Source: Chrysopilus asiliformis (Eukaryota > Arthropoda > Insecta > Diptera > Rhagionidae). Taken from it: DNA of 64,000 bases. Under the pieces are notes generated by a model, which did not search any database, was not told the DNA's origin, and worked only from the letters and a program-made list of their open reading frames with translations. The position numbers were made by a program, and so were the translations under genes. Position 1 is the first letter of the stretch. Every line of letters begins with the position of its first letter. The stretch lies in the NCBI GenBank assembly GCA_964034945.1, contig OZ035961.1, positions 21,180,161 to 21,244,160 of the forward strand, given 5' to 3'. Positions 47,244 to 60,501 of this stretch are shown here, in pieces.

Positions 47244-49568
47244 TTGAAGATAAATTCCAAGCTTTTTTTAGCGTTTCATAGTTATTTTTGGCCCACACTG
47301 TAAAAGAAAAGTGAAATCCTTTTAAGGATCACAACCTATTTATTAAAATTTAAAATCGTGTTTGTTAGAAGAAGATGACAGTATTACATCAGAGCCTTTT
47401 GATCGATAATATAGAACAAAAGTGAAACCTCTTATAATTTTCCTAAAATAAAGTTGATGTCGAGAAAAAGTTTGATTTCTCTAATTTCACAGGGTTGACA
47501 ATTACAACAGTTTTGAAATTTTAAAGATTCTGACAGAGAAGTGAATTTAAAGCTATTAGGTAAGGATTTTTTATTATTATTTTACCATCTTATAAGAATA
47601 ATTTTCTTTATTTCAATTAATTTCCTTAACAAAATTGTATTTAACTCTCCTCTATATAAAAAAAACTCTACAAAGTCTTCATGCTTTTTACAAAAAAATA
47701 AATAAAATAAAATAAATCACATAAACATAAAAAATACACAACAAAAAAAATCCAAACGGATATATATATGTTTTATAATTACAGAAAAAAAACAGAAAAA
47801 TTATTATATAAGAGTTTTGTATTTTAATCTTCATAAAAATTAAGGTTTTTTAAAGCATGTTTCTCTACTCATAGAAAATTATTGAAACAATGATGAAATT
47901 TAATGAAATAAGAGATTTTTGATTTGATGCAGACATAAACAAAACTAAACATATTTATATAGAAAATAAAGAAAAACAAAAAAACGCTAATCAAGTAAGA
48001 GTTAAATGTGAAATCTGAAAGAAGGAGAAAACAAATTAATGCGAAATATAAAAACAAATAATAAACAAGAAAAAAAAATATATAAAGAAATACTATAAAA
48101 ATATAAATTTCAGAAACACTACTATTTAATAGTAATATTATGCAATATTAGTTAATGAAGAAAAACAAATAAAAATTTTATCAATGAATATCATTGCTGT
48201 TTGATTTTGATGTTTACCATCTATACTCGTTTTTTAAGTATTATTTTTGAAGTTCTAATAGCGTTTTGCCAAGAATTAAAAGAATTAGAGTCTAATAAAG
48301 GTAAGTTACTTGGAGGAATACATTAGGGACTTACCATTGCTTAAATAAGTCACAGTTTTAGCGGGGGGCGGAGCCCAAAAACTCTGAAACTTGTACATAT
48401 AACGTATTTTTTGTGCAACCTGTTTTTTTTTGTCTCAATTTAAAGATCGATTCGTCGAAAATTTGCTAAACCAGAGTTGAAGACGTATTACAAGCTATTA
48501 TCGAGATATACCGTTATTTAAAAAAAATCGAAAAATAACGTTTTTTTTAAATAAATAACGGTTGTCGGTATGAAATGAATTGAAGAGAATCATATTTACA
48601 ACAATTTTTTTGCTCTGTTATCCGCTATCTTTTACCGTTATTACATAAACGGTTAGATTAAATATCGAAATATATTTGAAACACAAATGCGGAATCTTTT
48701 TCCAGGCCAATTTTTACTTTCCAGCGATTAATTTTAAAAGGGTCTTAATCTTGACGTCGATTTACTGTTTCATGGTGCTTGGGACAAAAAAAACTCAATT
48801 AAAAGCTTTGTAACTGAACCTCTACACTAGAGAGCCTATAATATAGAGAGTGGACAATGGGACGAATAAAAATGGCTGCCAGGCTGAAAAACGAGCGCGA
48901 AAATTTTTTAAAATTTCATTCATTTTTACAAATTGCTAAAATATTTGAAATCGGTTAATATAAGTAAAAAAAACTCATGTCTGAGCTATCAAAAAATATT
49001 AGAAAATCGTAATTGTTTTAATAAATTGAAAAATTGTTTACAGACTGTTCTAATTTGGGACAAAAGCTGTTCTGACTTTAATTGTCATTAATAGACTGTC
49101 CTACTCAGTATTCTTTGAATTATCCTCTTCCTTGAATTTAGATTCCACAATTTGGAATTGGGAAAAGTCAAAAACTTTTCATGAAATCTTAGCAGTGAAA
49201 TCTTTTACGGAATTTCTTCCTGGAATTTTTTTCTCGCTAGCAATTCGAGCACTGATGGTTAATGAATGGGACAAAAAATTTCTTGGGATAAAAAATCGTA
49301 AGTGTAGCAGACAGGTAAGAGAGACTGGAACTTCAAGCAACCAAATTGTATTGGCCATTGGCCATGAAAGATTTTCGATCCACACTTCTACAATGTGGCA
49401 ATTTTTCCGTGTGAACTTGGCACAAGTGGTCACAAACCTTGAATAATTCGGGCCGGGTTGCAAAGTATTTGCTCTTTAGTGGTTGCATTTCTACGTTTAT
49501 TTTTTATTGAAAAATATTTCCATTGACTGATAAAGTATCTATAGATTGTTTTAGTTAAGTGAGATAGA
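47244..49568. other. Intergenic stretch upstream of hemomucin
   Basis: A/T-rich. Overlapping frames on both strands at about 49132-49463 were examined and not recognised; they may be a relic of an element. The hemomucin promoter should lie near 49,500. No firm motif was identified. Confidence 0.4.
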
Positions 49569-52500
49569 ATGGGTTTTCTCTATCGCATGTTTCGGCGATT
49601 ATTTAATTTTGCCGTGATTTTCTTGGCTATCGTATTCATACCTTCTCTGCCACCCACGACACATTTTGATTTCAAGGAGTTTCAGTAAGTTCTAAAAATA
49701 TATGTTAAAAATATTCTAAATAGATCTATATATTTTGACCAGTCATCAAATTGGTGAAAGCCAGGTAGCTTTCAAACTTTCTATGCGACTTCTAGCCAAG
49801 TAGCCAAAAAAAAAACGTTCTCATTTTTCTTTTGGCCAAACAGTAGCCTCGAACTGGTTTTTCTAGATAACAAAAAACTATTTTTACCGGTGATTTAGCA
49901 GCCTCTTGGATACCGTTTTCTCAAAGATCGTCTTGTGAGAAGTGATATAGCGGTGGAGGCACGAAACAATTCTTAATTTTTCACAGTGCATTTGGTATCG
50001 ATTTTCCTATTCCGGATAAGCGGAAAGTGCAAAAGTACTTTGACCTTTTGTATGCAAAAACAGTCATGCCTGAAAAAAAAGCAGTCGTAATTCAATATTT
50101 AATCAATTTCTTTTGTATTTTCCAGTGTCGCGCCCACGAGGGAGTTGACCGGAGCACTAGAGTTGAACAATCACCTGGATAATGCTGCGCGATTGTTGGA
50201 GGGGCGAGTTTATGGCCCAGAAGCGATTATTTCCAAGGTTCCTGGTGAATTCTTCACTTCTATTCATGGCGGCGAAGTAATTAAAATTACAAATGATCAC
50301 ATAACGCACGTTGCAAAGTTTGGAGAACCATGCGGTGAGTTTTGTGTTGCAGTCGTGAAAAGAATTTTGACTTTGTTGCCAAATTGTTAAAATTTGGCTG
50401 TTATTAAAACTACAGAGCTTAATCCACCTAATGGTCAGATCTCTTACATAATCAAACTTCTTAAAATATCAACTTTCCTTCTGCAATATTTTTAAAGTTT
50501 CAGATAAAAACAGGTAATTTTTTTTTCAAATATTTCAAGAACCGTTAGAGGCACCTAAAGCTCGATCCAGACTACACGATGTACGGGGTACGAGATACGA
50601 GGTTTTTGGTTTCCTCGTACATGGAACTGCATCCACACTGCACAGGGTTTTGCTCATTCGTGTACGCGGTTACCACGTACGAGGATAATCAAACAGCTTC
50701 TGATTTTACTCACTAGGTGAAACCATGTGCAAATTTCCCATCCAAACACTCGATGTTCGGGGTACGTGCCAACCTCGTACCCCGTACATCGTGTAGTCTG
50801 GATCGAGCTTAAGAACCGTTAAGCAAAAAATGTAGAAAATTGTATTTCCTTTAAATTTTGTTATTCGCTTTTTTCCCAAAAGCGCACGGTTTTCGAAAAA
50901 AATTAAAAAAAAGTGGTATGGGAGGTACCCGTTATGGTTAACGTTGCTTTTCTAAAATTTGACAGGAAATCAAGATTTTGGTAAAACTCATATACAAAAA
51001 TTTCAATAGTTATTTAACATTTCAAGAGTTATCAGACATAAAACGAATTTCGTATTGATCAGAAAGTTTTTATTTGCTGCCGTTATAGAGCGGGAGCCGT
51101 AGAACAAAAAATAACAACGAACAGTTGACGGGACGAAATATGTTTGAATACCTGGATCTTGGTCCAACTAAGAAAAAAATGTTCTACGGCGACCTTGTCA
51201 GGTGGTGCTAAATGGGTGACAGATCGCGATAAATGACATACGTTTTAGTATTTTGGCAAGAGTTCAGTTTAGCTACAATGACGCCACAGAATTTTGGTGT
51301 ATAGGGAGGGATAGAGGGAGGCATCCCCTATCCAAAATGTGTATTTTTAGCCGTCGCTCGCCCCCCTTGCCCCCTCCAGGGGTCCTCAAACTTTGTATGA
51401 AACTTTTTTCTGGGGGGTGGTAGGGGGGTGTGTGGTACCTCAAATGAAAGGTAATGAAGAGTACATTCCAAAAATATATAGCATGATGGGATTTCCCACC
51501 TCACCCTTCGATTTATACCCCTTCGTGGGGTATTTATACCCCTTCGTGCGGTAAATCGAAGGGTGAGGGGGGAAATCCCATCATGCTATATATTTTCGGA
51601 ATGTACTCTTCATTACCTTTCATTTGAGGTACCACACACCCCCCTACCACCCCCCAGAAAAAAGTTTCATACAAAGTTTGAGGACCCCTGGAGGGGGCAA
51701 GGGGGGCGAGCGACGGCTAAAAATACACATTTTGGATAGGGGATGCCTCCCTCTATCCCTCCCTATACACCAAAATTCTGTAGCGTCATTGTCGCTAAAC
51801 TGAACTCTTGCCAAAATACTAAAACGTATGTCATTTATCGCGATCTGTCACCCATTTAGCACCACCTGACAAGGTCGCCGTAGAACATTTTTTTCTTAGT
51901 TGGACCAAGATCTAGATCCTGCAATAAATTTTGTCCCGTTAACTCCTCGTTTTTTTTAACAACGAAACCGCGGTATAAAACGCGATCTGTCACCCATTTA
52001 GCACCACCTGACAAGGTTGCCGTAGAACATTTTTTTCTTAGTTGGACCAAGATCTAGATGCTGCAACAAATTTTGTCTCGTTAACTCGTCGTTTTTTTTT
52101 AACAACGAAACCGCGGCATAAAACGCGATCTGTCACCCATTTAGCACCACCTGACAAGGTTGCCGTAGAACATTTTTTTCTTAGTTGGACCAAGATCCAG
52201 GTATTCAAACATATTTCGTCCCGTCAACTGTTCGTTGTTATTTTTTGTTCTACGGCTCCCGGGCTATTACTATACGCCGCACAGATTAAACTGAAACCTA
52301 CACAGTTCGACGTGAAAAGTAACAAAATTTCTTGGGTTTTTTCATTAAACCATAATGAATTGTTGAAAAACTAAAAAAGCGAAATGCGCCACAAGCGAAA
52401 TTTTTTCGTATATACGCGCCCCAGCTTTCGGAAAATTTCGCCGCAAGGAAAAATATGATTTCCAGCAATTTCCAGTTGAAATAGAGTGTATTTTGCATAT

Positions 52501-54287
52501 TTAGTGAACGTTTTTCTATCGTTTTATAAACCATAGCACTAAATTTAAAAATCTGGGACAAAAGTTAAGTTTTCGGAACGCCGGAACAGCATGCCTGATT
52601 CTGGTACTGTATGGTCACCCTAATAATAATATTTCGCTGCATGTCAGTTTTTGTCCTTATAGTTTTTTTTAAGAATATTGCAAAAAATCATTTCGTTTTT
52701 GTTGGAAATAAAGTTCAGTTACTCAAAATTCTTGCAAAAATATTTTTGCTAGAAGAAATTTACACCTGATATATCAATTACTGGTAACAAATAAACAAAG
52801 TCCAGCGTTCATATTTTAATGCTCAATCTATAATTTAAGAATATTAAAAAAATTACTTTCTCTTAACGAATTTGTTAATATTTTTAGAGGCTATATATGA
52901 AGAGGAGGTTTGCGGCCGGCCATTAGGAATGGCATTCGACACCATCGGCAATAACCTAATAGTATCAGATGCTTATTATGGAATTTGGCAAGTGGACTTG
53001 AAAAGTGGTGACAAGAAACTTTTAGTCTCTCCCAATCAAATCCTAGAAGGCAAGAAACTCAATCGCAAAGCGAAGCTTTTCAATTCCGTTGCTGTGGATA
53101 AAAAGGGTGATATTTACTGGACAGACTCAAGCTCTGATTTTACTATTCAAGATGGCTTTTATACATTTTTGGCAAATCCTGCCGGACGGTAATAAAAATA
53201 TGATTTTTTTGCTGATTATTCTACTAATATCTGATTTGTTTCCTACAGATTATTCTTTTACGATCGGAAGCGTAATGAAAGCAAAGTTCTTCTCGATGAA
53301 CTCTACTTCCCCAATGGCGTTGCTTTGAGTCCAAATGAAGATTTTATAGTCGTTTCCGAGACGGCTGCATCAAGGCTTTTGAAATATCACATCCAAGGAC
53401 CAAAGAAGGGTCAGTCGGAGGTATTCATTGAAGGTTTACCCGGGACACCAGATAACCTGACACCTGAATCTGACGGATTGTGGATACCTTTGATTACTGC
53501 TCATGATGCCGATCATCCCGCTATTCATCGAAGTATCGTTGGATTCCCATTAATTCGTAAATTCATTGTCCGCTTCTTCCGTTTGATTGAAACTCCATTC
53601 CGTTTGGTGAATGACGTCTTCCCGAACGCCTACACTAAGAGAATCCTTCGTTACAGTGGACATTTCGAGTCAGGTATGGGTCTGATGCCGAAACGATCCA
53701 CAATAATTAGGGCCGATTGGAATGGCAATATTTTGGGCTCTCTTCATGGTTTCGATAAATCAGTTCGGTTTGTTTCTCACGTTTGTAAACTGGATGATGA
53801 TCATTTGCTTCTCGGATCACCTTTTAATCGGTACATTGGCAAAGTGAAGTTGCCACGTGGTCCACAGGTGAAGATTCGCAATGTCCGATACGAAGGCATG
53901 GAAACTGTTCCAACTAAGGACGTCCCAACAACAAAAAAGCCAGAGGCAACAACCACCACCACTCCGAAACCAACCACGACTACAACAACAACAACTCCTA
54001 AGCCCACAACGACGACTCCAAAACCAACAACAACTACTACTACCACCCCAAAGCCAACAACAACAGCGGCCCCAAAGCCAACCGCTAAACCAGTTGTGGC
54101 TCCCAAAAAAGAAGAAAAACTCCCTCCACCTCCAACACCAACGAAGGCAACAACTGCTGATAGCAAGGAAGCTAAACCAACGCCCAAGCCGGCGCCTGTA
54201 AAAGAAGAAGTCAAGAAAGACTCCAAACCCCCACAGCCAGAAAAACTAAAAGTGATTAAGAAGGGCGGTGTCCATGGGGAATTGTAA
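49569..54287 (+). CDS. Hemomucin / adipocyte plasma membrane-associated protein-like
   Basis: Four exons: 49569-49684, 50126-50334, 52888-53188 and 53249-54287. Phases agree, giving 554 aa. The N-terminus has a basic start (MGFLYRMFRRL) and a hydrophobic signal anchor (about residues 11-28), predicting a type II membrane protein. The middle is a strictosidine-synthase-like six-bladed propeller (GRPLGMAFDTIGNNLIVSDA; AVDKKGDIYWTDSSSDF; FPNGVALSPNEDFIVVSE). The C-terminus from about residue 437 is a Thr/Pro-rich mucin stretch (TTTTTPKPTTTTTTTTPKP), then a Lys/Pro-rich tail. Drosophila hemomucin has this same architecture and is a surface glycoprotein of hemocytes and gut involved in recognition and coagulation; that role is by homology. 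Vertebrate APMAP lacks the mucin tail. Intron 2 (2.5 kb) holds a MITE and a foldback element. An AATAAA lies at about 54636. Confidence 0.93.
50558..50810. mobile_element. 253-bp MITE in hemomucin intron 2
   Basis: AAGCTCGATCCAGACTACAC at the left; GTGTAGTCTGGATCGAGCTT at the right. GTACGGGGTACGAG and its complement lie just inside. The left side is preceded by TA. AAGAACCGTTA also occurs on both sides within 20 bp. Ends of AAGC type plus TA resemble the elements at 12224 and 54722. Confidence 0.8.
51091..52261. mobile_element. 1.17-kb foldback element with internal tandem repeats
   Basis: Outer ends CGGGAGCCGTAGAACAAAAA (left) and its reverse complement (right). The left arm (51091 to about 51530) is repeated in inverse order in 51545-51900 and 52124-52261. 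The centre is near 51538 (TTTATACCCCTTCGTGGGG). The right arm is longer because a 142-143-bp unit (CGCGATCTGTCACCCATTTA … AACGAAACCGCGG) is present three times, at 51839, 51981 and 52124. Long inverted arms containing tandem repeats are the structure of FB/foldback transposons. There is no coding region of its own. Confidence 0.85.
52262..52887. other. Right end of hemomucin intron 2
   Basis: A/T-rich intron. Short frames on both strands, none supported. A polypyrimidine tract and TTTTTAG precede exon 3. Confidence 0.5.
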
Positions 54288-54721
54288 TTGCCAACGGGCA
54301 ATCATTAACGAGACAAGTTTAAGCCTCAATAACTCAAAAATTTCGCACAAAAGATTTGTGTTAAAAATGAGACGGTGGGGAAATACGGGATTGTGTAAAT
54401 TTTTAATATTTTTTTCGGTAATGGCGGCTTCTTTCTCGTTATTTTTGTAAGATTTATAAAGACAAGACTAAACATTCACGTTCACAATTAAAACATTTCA
54501 AATCCAGTGCATTTATATTAAATAATTATGATCTATTGATACATTTTTCAGGTTTCTTTTGATTTTTTTTTCTTTTTTTTGTTGAAGTGATTTTTTTTTA
54601 TAAAGTAAAATTAGTGATCTTTTTTTATAGATGAAATAAAAATGAATTCGTTAAATATAGAAGAATTTGTGTTTTCCTAGCTTTACCATTCCATCTATTT
54701 TTCTATTGCTATGGAAGATTA
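54288..54721 (+). other. Hemomucin 3' UTR and spacer
   Basis: Non-coding sequence after the stop, with AATAAA near 54636. The short frame at 54268-54450 overlaps the end of hemomucin and is not supported. Confidence 0.5.
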
Positions 54722-55021
54722 AAGCGGCCCCTACACGTTCAATCTTGCAGTCAATCATGCTGTCACAGCAAAAAACTTATTTGCACTAGACGCTCAATCA
54801 TGCACGCAAGCATCAGTTAATTCGAAACAGCCAAACCGACAGCACAAATATGAATTTAAACAATTTTTGTCCTTACGTTTTTCGCTTTTCGTAATCCACA
54901 ACTCACTTTATTGTCTGTATAACTCAAAAAAGGATTCCCAAAAAACTATCACCATAGACGTTCAAATTGCTGTCGCAGCATGCGATGATTGACTGCAAGA
55001 TTGAACGTGTAGGGGCCGCTT
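54722..55021. mobile_element. 300-bp MITE, TA target site
   Basis: Starts AAGCGGCCCCTACACGTTCA and ends with the reverse complement, flanked by TA on both sides (54720-54721 and 55022-55023). TGCTGTCACAGCA and CAATCATGC words are repeated inside. Confidence 0.9.
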
Positions 55022-55121
55022 TATGAAAATTTTGACCCAACTCCCTTTCAATTCCAAATATCTGAATTTTAAAAAAAATAGTAGTGCAATTTATAAATAA
55101 ACTTTGACTAGTTTTATGTTC

Positions 55122-55580
55122 AGGGGTGGTGGCTTCATGTAGTTTTTTTTTCGATCGACTAACTAGTCGAAGGGAATCTTTTTTCGACCAAAACTAATTA
55201 AACAGACCGACACTCACTCTGGCGCACACGATATAAAAGTCTATTCTTTTTTTTTAATTTGGGGCCGCTAAATCCGAATCTATTGGTGGTTTAGCCGGAA
55301 TAGCTCTACTTTTTGAAATATGAAGGAAAAAAGAATTGTTGATTTCCCAATTATCAATGGTTAAATCAATTTTCTGAGTCTCCTTTATTGTCTGAAAAAG
55401 TAGAGGTTATACACCCAAACTACTGCCAGATTCGGATTCAGCGACTTAAAATTACCCAGGAAAGATTCTTATATCGTGTTCACCAGAATGAGTGTCTGCC
55501 TGTTTAATCAATTTTGGTCGAATAAAGATTTCTTTCGACTAGTTAGTGGATCGAAACTATGTTACATGAAGCCACCCCAG
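55122..55580. mobile_element. 460-bp foldback MITE
   Basis: AGGGGTGGTGGCTTCATGTA at the left, TACATGAAGCCACCCC at the right. Inverted matches continue well inside: ACTAGTCGAAGGGAATC with GAAATCC-like partners, CACTCTGG, and ACGATATAAAAG with CTTATATCGT. Ends of the CAGGGGTGG type hint at hAT, but no clear target duplication was found. Confidence 0.7.
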
Positions 55581-55614
55581 ACTTCTAAAAGAATAAGGCC
55601 AAATTTACATTCCT

Positions 55615-56610
55615 TTAAGTCCATTTACATCGCTTTTCCTCGACTGATTCCGAAAACGATGAGTCCTAGAAGATCATGTTTTTAATTCAAATTTATTTAA
55701 ATGTACTTTAAGGGACTGTCCATAAAACACGTCACACTAATTTTAGCTTGTTCGGATACCCCCTTCTCCTCCCTCGAGACTTTTTCATAATTTATGACAT
55801 ATTTTGTGGACAGCCTCTAAAATAAAATACCTCATCCTCATCTGTAAAATCTCCATCATTGCCATTGAATTGTGAACGTTTCTTTTTTGAATTCATTTCC
55901 TTCTTTGGTGGCGAACGATCGCCGAGGACATTTTTTGGACATTTATAGCTTATATGGCCGTATTCACCACATTCGAAGCATCGAGTTTTTTCTGGATACT
56001 TTCTCCTAAAAATTAAAAGGAAAGTGTTAAATTGCGCCGTCAATAGGATAGTAAATTACAATACTTTTTAATAAATTCAGAGCATCTTCCATTATCCTTT
56101 GCGATACTAACTTTTAAAGTCCTGCCAAACATCTACGAGTAAAACTGCTTTTGGTAATTTCCAATATTATTAAATTAATAAAAATACCTGAGTGTTGTCT
56201 AAAGTTGTCGCACAAGTTTCAGCATCTTCTATTTTCAAAAAGTTGATAAACGCAACACCTTTTGATTCTCTAGTGTTTCTATCTCTCAATATTGTGATTC
56301 TGAAATGTTTTTCCACATTAAAGTTTGTGAATTAAGCTAAATCAAGATTTTTAAAAATATTTAAATTCAAAACAAAAAATAACTCCGAGAAATGTAAGAT
56401 TGTTTTACAACTTCTTTGATTTAAACACTAAAATCTTTATGTTGCAGCCAAAAAGTTAGCAATTTGAGAATTAGAATCTATAAATTAGTTTACTTACCTC
56501 ACTATTTTTCCATATTTTTCAAAAATTTGATACAAATCGTTATTTTTTAGTGAAAATGGTAAATTCGAAATGTAAACTGTACTTTTACTGGGTGCTAAAT
56601 TGCTACTCAT
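55615..56610 (-). CDS. ZCRB1: Zinc finger CCHC and RNA-recognition motif protein 1 (U11/U12-31K)
   Basis: Exons on the minus strand: 56610-56498, 56299-56188, 56132-56065, 56005-55831 and probably 55665-55615. Phases agree, giving 172 aa (human 217). The N-terminus is [20 protein letters not shown], very close to known members. The RRM runs over about residues 10-80 with RNP2 VYISNL and RNP1 KGVAFINF. A zinc knuckle [14 protein letters not shown] (CX2CX4HX4C) is followed by basic and acidic stretches. The protein is a component of the U11/U12 di-snRNP of the minor spliceosome. The fifth exon ([16 protein letters not shown]) is inferred: it has a good acceptor, joins in frame and ends with the KW seen in the family's tail. 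If it is unspliced, the frame instead runs into the intron (55792) through a MITE. Everything up to the knuckle is firm. Confidence 0.88.
55712..55816. mobile_element. TIR MITE family M3, in the last ZCRB1 intron
   Basis: GGGACTGTCCATAAAACACG at the left, CATATTTTGTGGACAGCCTC at the right (105 bp). It fills most of the 165-bp intron between exons 4 and 5, so intron growth here is largely from this insertion. Confidence 0.75.
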
Positions 56611-57401
56611 CCTTTTGATATTTTTCTCTTCTGAAATTTTTAATTATTAACAATAGGTTTATATCTAGAGAAATTGATTTTTAAATTAATTTGAATCGCA
56701 ATCTTCAAAAGAATTTTCGTAACAAAAATAGAAACTTTGAAAACATTAAACATAACCTCAAATGCTAAATTCCCAGAAAACAGATGATCGAAAAAGTGCG
56801 TTTAATGGGTATTTTATGTACTAAAAAATTAATTATTTAAAGTCCGTTAGCATTGAAATGAATTCCGATACATCATTTTTCTAATTAAATTGTAAATTCG
56901 TTTTTTTATTAAATTGATACGATTTATCATTTTGAGGTGATAGAAAAATGTGAACAGCAGATGACTTTCTTATATAAAATCTGCGTAAATAGCAAAAAAT
57001 GGAACAAGCCGCGATTTTGGTCACTTCCGATTGATGAAATTCTTCCAAATGTCGTTAGGATCGTCCCATTCCAGGACCGGATATGCTTGCCAAATTTCAT
57101 TAATCTAGCTCCAGTAGTTTTTGAGAAATCTTTTACAAATTCACTTTTATAATATGGTCTATCCGGAAATTGTCGGAAAATTGCGCTTTAGGTAAAAATT
57201 AAGGAGTCGAAATTTTTCATAAATACAATACTTTATTATACTACGTATAAGAGAGTAATAAGAAGACATCCAGGACTTGTTATTTGTTATAGAAGTTTTA
57301 AAACGAAAATTTGTTCGAAAAAAATTTAATGGCGTACATATCTTAAATATATATTTACACAACTAAAGTAACAAAGCTGTAAAAATCATAAGAATATCTC
57401 G
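56611..57401. other. Spacer between ZCRB1 and RAD51
   Basis: A/T-rich, with one 71-codon frame (56937-57152, +) that I do not recognise and treat as unsupported. A minus-strand AATAAA for RAD51 is at about 57232-57237, 165 bp after its stop. Confidence 0.5.
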
Positions 57402-59059
<1,658 letters not shown>

Positions 59060-59362
59060 TTCACTATTTTCACTTAATTGAAATTAATTAATTAATTAAA
59101 AGTGGAATTTAAGTTAATTATTCGACTAATCTCTGGCGCCTTTTGTAATGTTTTGAAATTCCCGAGATCGTTTAATGACACTTCATAGAGTGAGGTCGTT
59201 CAAGGGGTTACCAGAAATACAACTTTCAATAATAGCGGCTTTCAGTTTTGTTGCATAATTTCTGGGATTGTTTCGTTTTTGCCGGATTTTTATTTTTGAG
59301 GCCAACAAAGTGTTCTGAAAATACAGAAAATTAACAAAATGCTTCCGCTGTGTGACTGAAAT
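59060..59362. promoter_or_regulatory. Putative bidirectional promoter, RAD51 / RPP14
   Basis: Only 303 bp separate the two start codons, so both 5' UTRs and promoters must lie here. The block at 59135-59300 is less A/T-rich and has no TATA box in a plausible place. No repeat is seen. Confidence 0.6.
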
Positions 59363-59864
59363 ATGAGTGGCTATTTTTATTTGGACGTCTCCAGGTAAAA
59401 CTCACTTCTCACCAACTTTGAGGTTATACTCATGTAATTTCTGAATTCCAGAGAATTATCCCAAGAAATTGATTCGGTTTCGGCAGTATTTTTCAAAGGT
59501 ATTGCCTAAAGCTTAACAGTATTATTTACTGATTGAACATTCGATAAAAACTGAAATTATAAACTAAAATTATCGTTTATAATATGTAAATTATTTAATG
59601 TTATTTCTTTCTACAAAAGGTAGCATAGAGCAGTCGTTGAAGACCGTTTTTGGGGAAATCGGTGGCCACACAACAGTCGATATTGTAAAATTCGATTCGG
59701 AGCGGTCACGAGCAATACTTCGAGTTCCAGAATCTCACTACGTCAAACTAAGGTCCGCATTGACCTTAATATCGCAATTCCAGGGAGTTCCCTGCCATTT
59801 TAGAGTCCACGCAGTCTCACCGGTGTTATTTTCTTTAATTGCCTCCACTATTGAATTCGATTAG
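59363..59864 (+). CDS. RPP14: Ribonuclease P protein subunit p14 (RPP14)
   Basis: Three exons: 59363-59394, 59452-59498 and 59620-59864. Phases agree, giving 107 aa (human 124). The start is the first ATG in a good frame (MSGYFYLDVSRELSQ). The C-terminal 80 residues carry the family pattern: SLKTVFGEIGG, a hydrophobic beta strand (VDIVKFDSERSRAILRV), LRSALTLISQFQGVPCHFRV and VSPVLFSL. RPP14 is a small POP5-like-fold subunit of nuclear RNase P/MRP, needed for tRNA 5' maturation. The match to the family is clear, though the sequence is short. The stop lies only 38 nt before the MIA40 start and no polyadenylation signal separates them. Confidence 0.85.
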
Positions 59865-59902
59865 TTTCATCCGGGAGCTGTGAAAAGAATTAAATAGAAA
59901 TA

Positions 59903-60501
59903 ATGTCGTATTGCAAAGATTTTGGAAAGGACAAAGTAATATTCGCGACAAAGGAAGATCATGCGAAACCCAGTACTGTTGAGCTGCCGGATTCACAGCC
60001 AGCACCTGGACTTATTTTGCCAAATGGAGAAATCAACTGGAATTGCCCTTGCTTGGGCGGAATGGCAACAGGTCCTTGTGGAGTTGAGTTTAGAGATGCG
60101 TTTTCCTGTTTTCATTACAGGTTAGACATTTCCTCTATTTTTAACATCAATTTTCTATTTATGGAAACTCAGAATTTGATTTTAGACCACAAAACTTGTT
60201 ATTTATTATGATAGAAGAACATTTTTACATTTCTAGTGAGGCGGATCCCAAAGGTTCAGACTGCTATGACACCTTCAAGGAAATGCAGGATTGCTTCTCG
60301 AAATATCCAACGGTTTACAACAAAAGCGGCAGTGATGATGAAGACGACGGCGGTGATTTAGACTTAACACAAATGAATGATCCAGACAGCTTGCGCGATG
60401 ACGGAATGGAGCGTTTAACTAATAGCAGAGAGAACAACGAAACTGTTGATATATTGGAGGAAAAAGAGGTAGCTCTGGTCGTTGAGACGAGCAAAAAGTA
60501 A
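59903..60501 (+). CDS. CHCHD4: Mitochondrial intermembrane space import protein MIA40 (CHCHD4)
   Basis: Two exons, 59903-60120 and 60237-60501, giving 160 aa (human 142). The N-terminus [20 protein letters not shown] is close to known homologs. The redox-active CPC is in NWNCPCLGG. Two CX9C motifs follow ([11 protein letters not shown] and [11 protein letters not shown]) and make the CHCH fold. The tail is acidic ([11 protein letters not shown]). MIA40 oxidises cysteine-rich proteins entering the intermembrane space and is itself reoxidised by ERV1/ALR. It has no cleavable presequence, as usual for animal forms. It starts 38 nt after the RPP14 stop, hence a possible second cistron. AATAAA occurs at about 60564 and again near 60678. 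Confidence 0.96.

Noticed and set aside
49132..49463. About 100-aa ORFs on both strands before hemomucin
   Set aside because: Mutual shadows with no recognised domain; not joined to the hemomucin frame.
53801..54301. 166-aa minus-strand ORF rich in Val and Gly
   Set aside because: Antisense shadow of the hemomucin Thr/Pro tail.
56937..57152. 71-aa plus-strand ORF between ZCRB1 and RAD51
   Set aside because: No recognisable domain or splice partners. The wording around 57085-57120 resembles dispersed repeat text.
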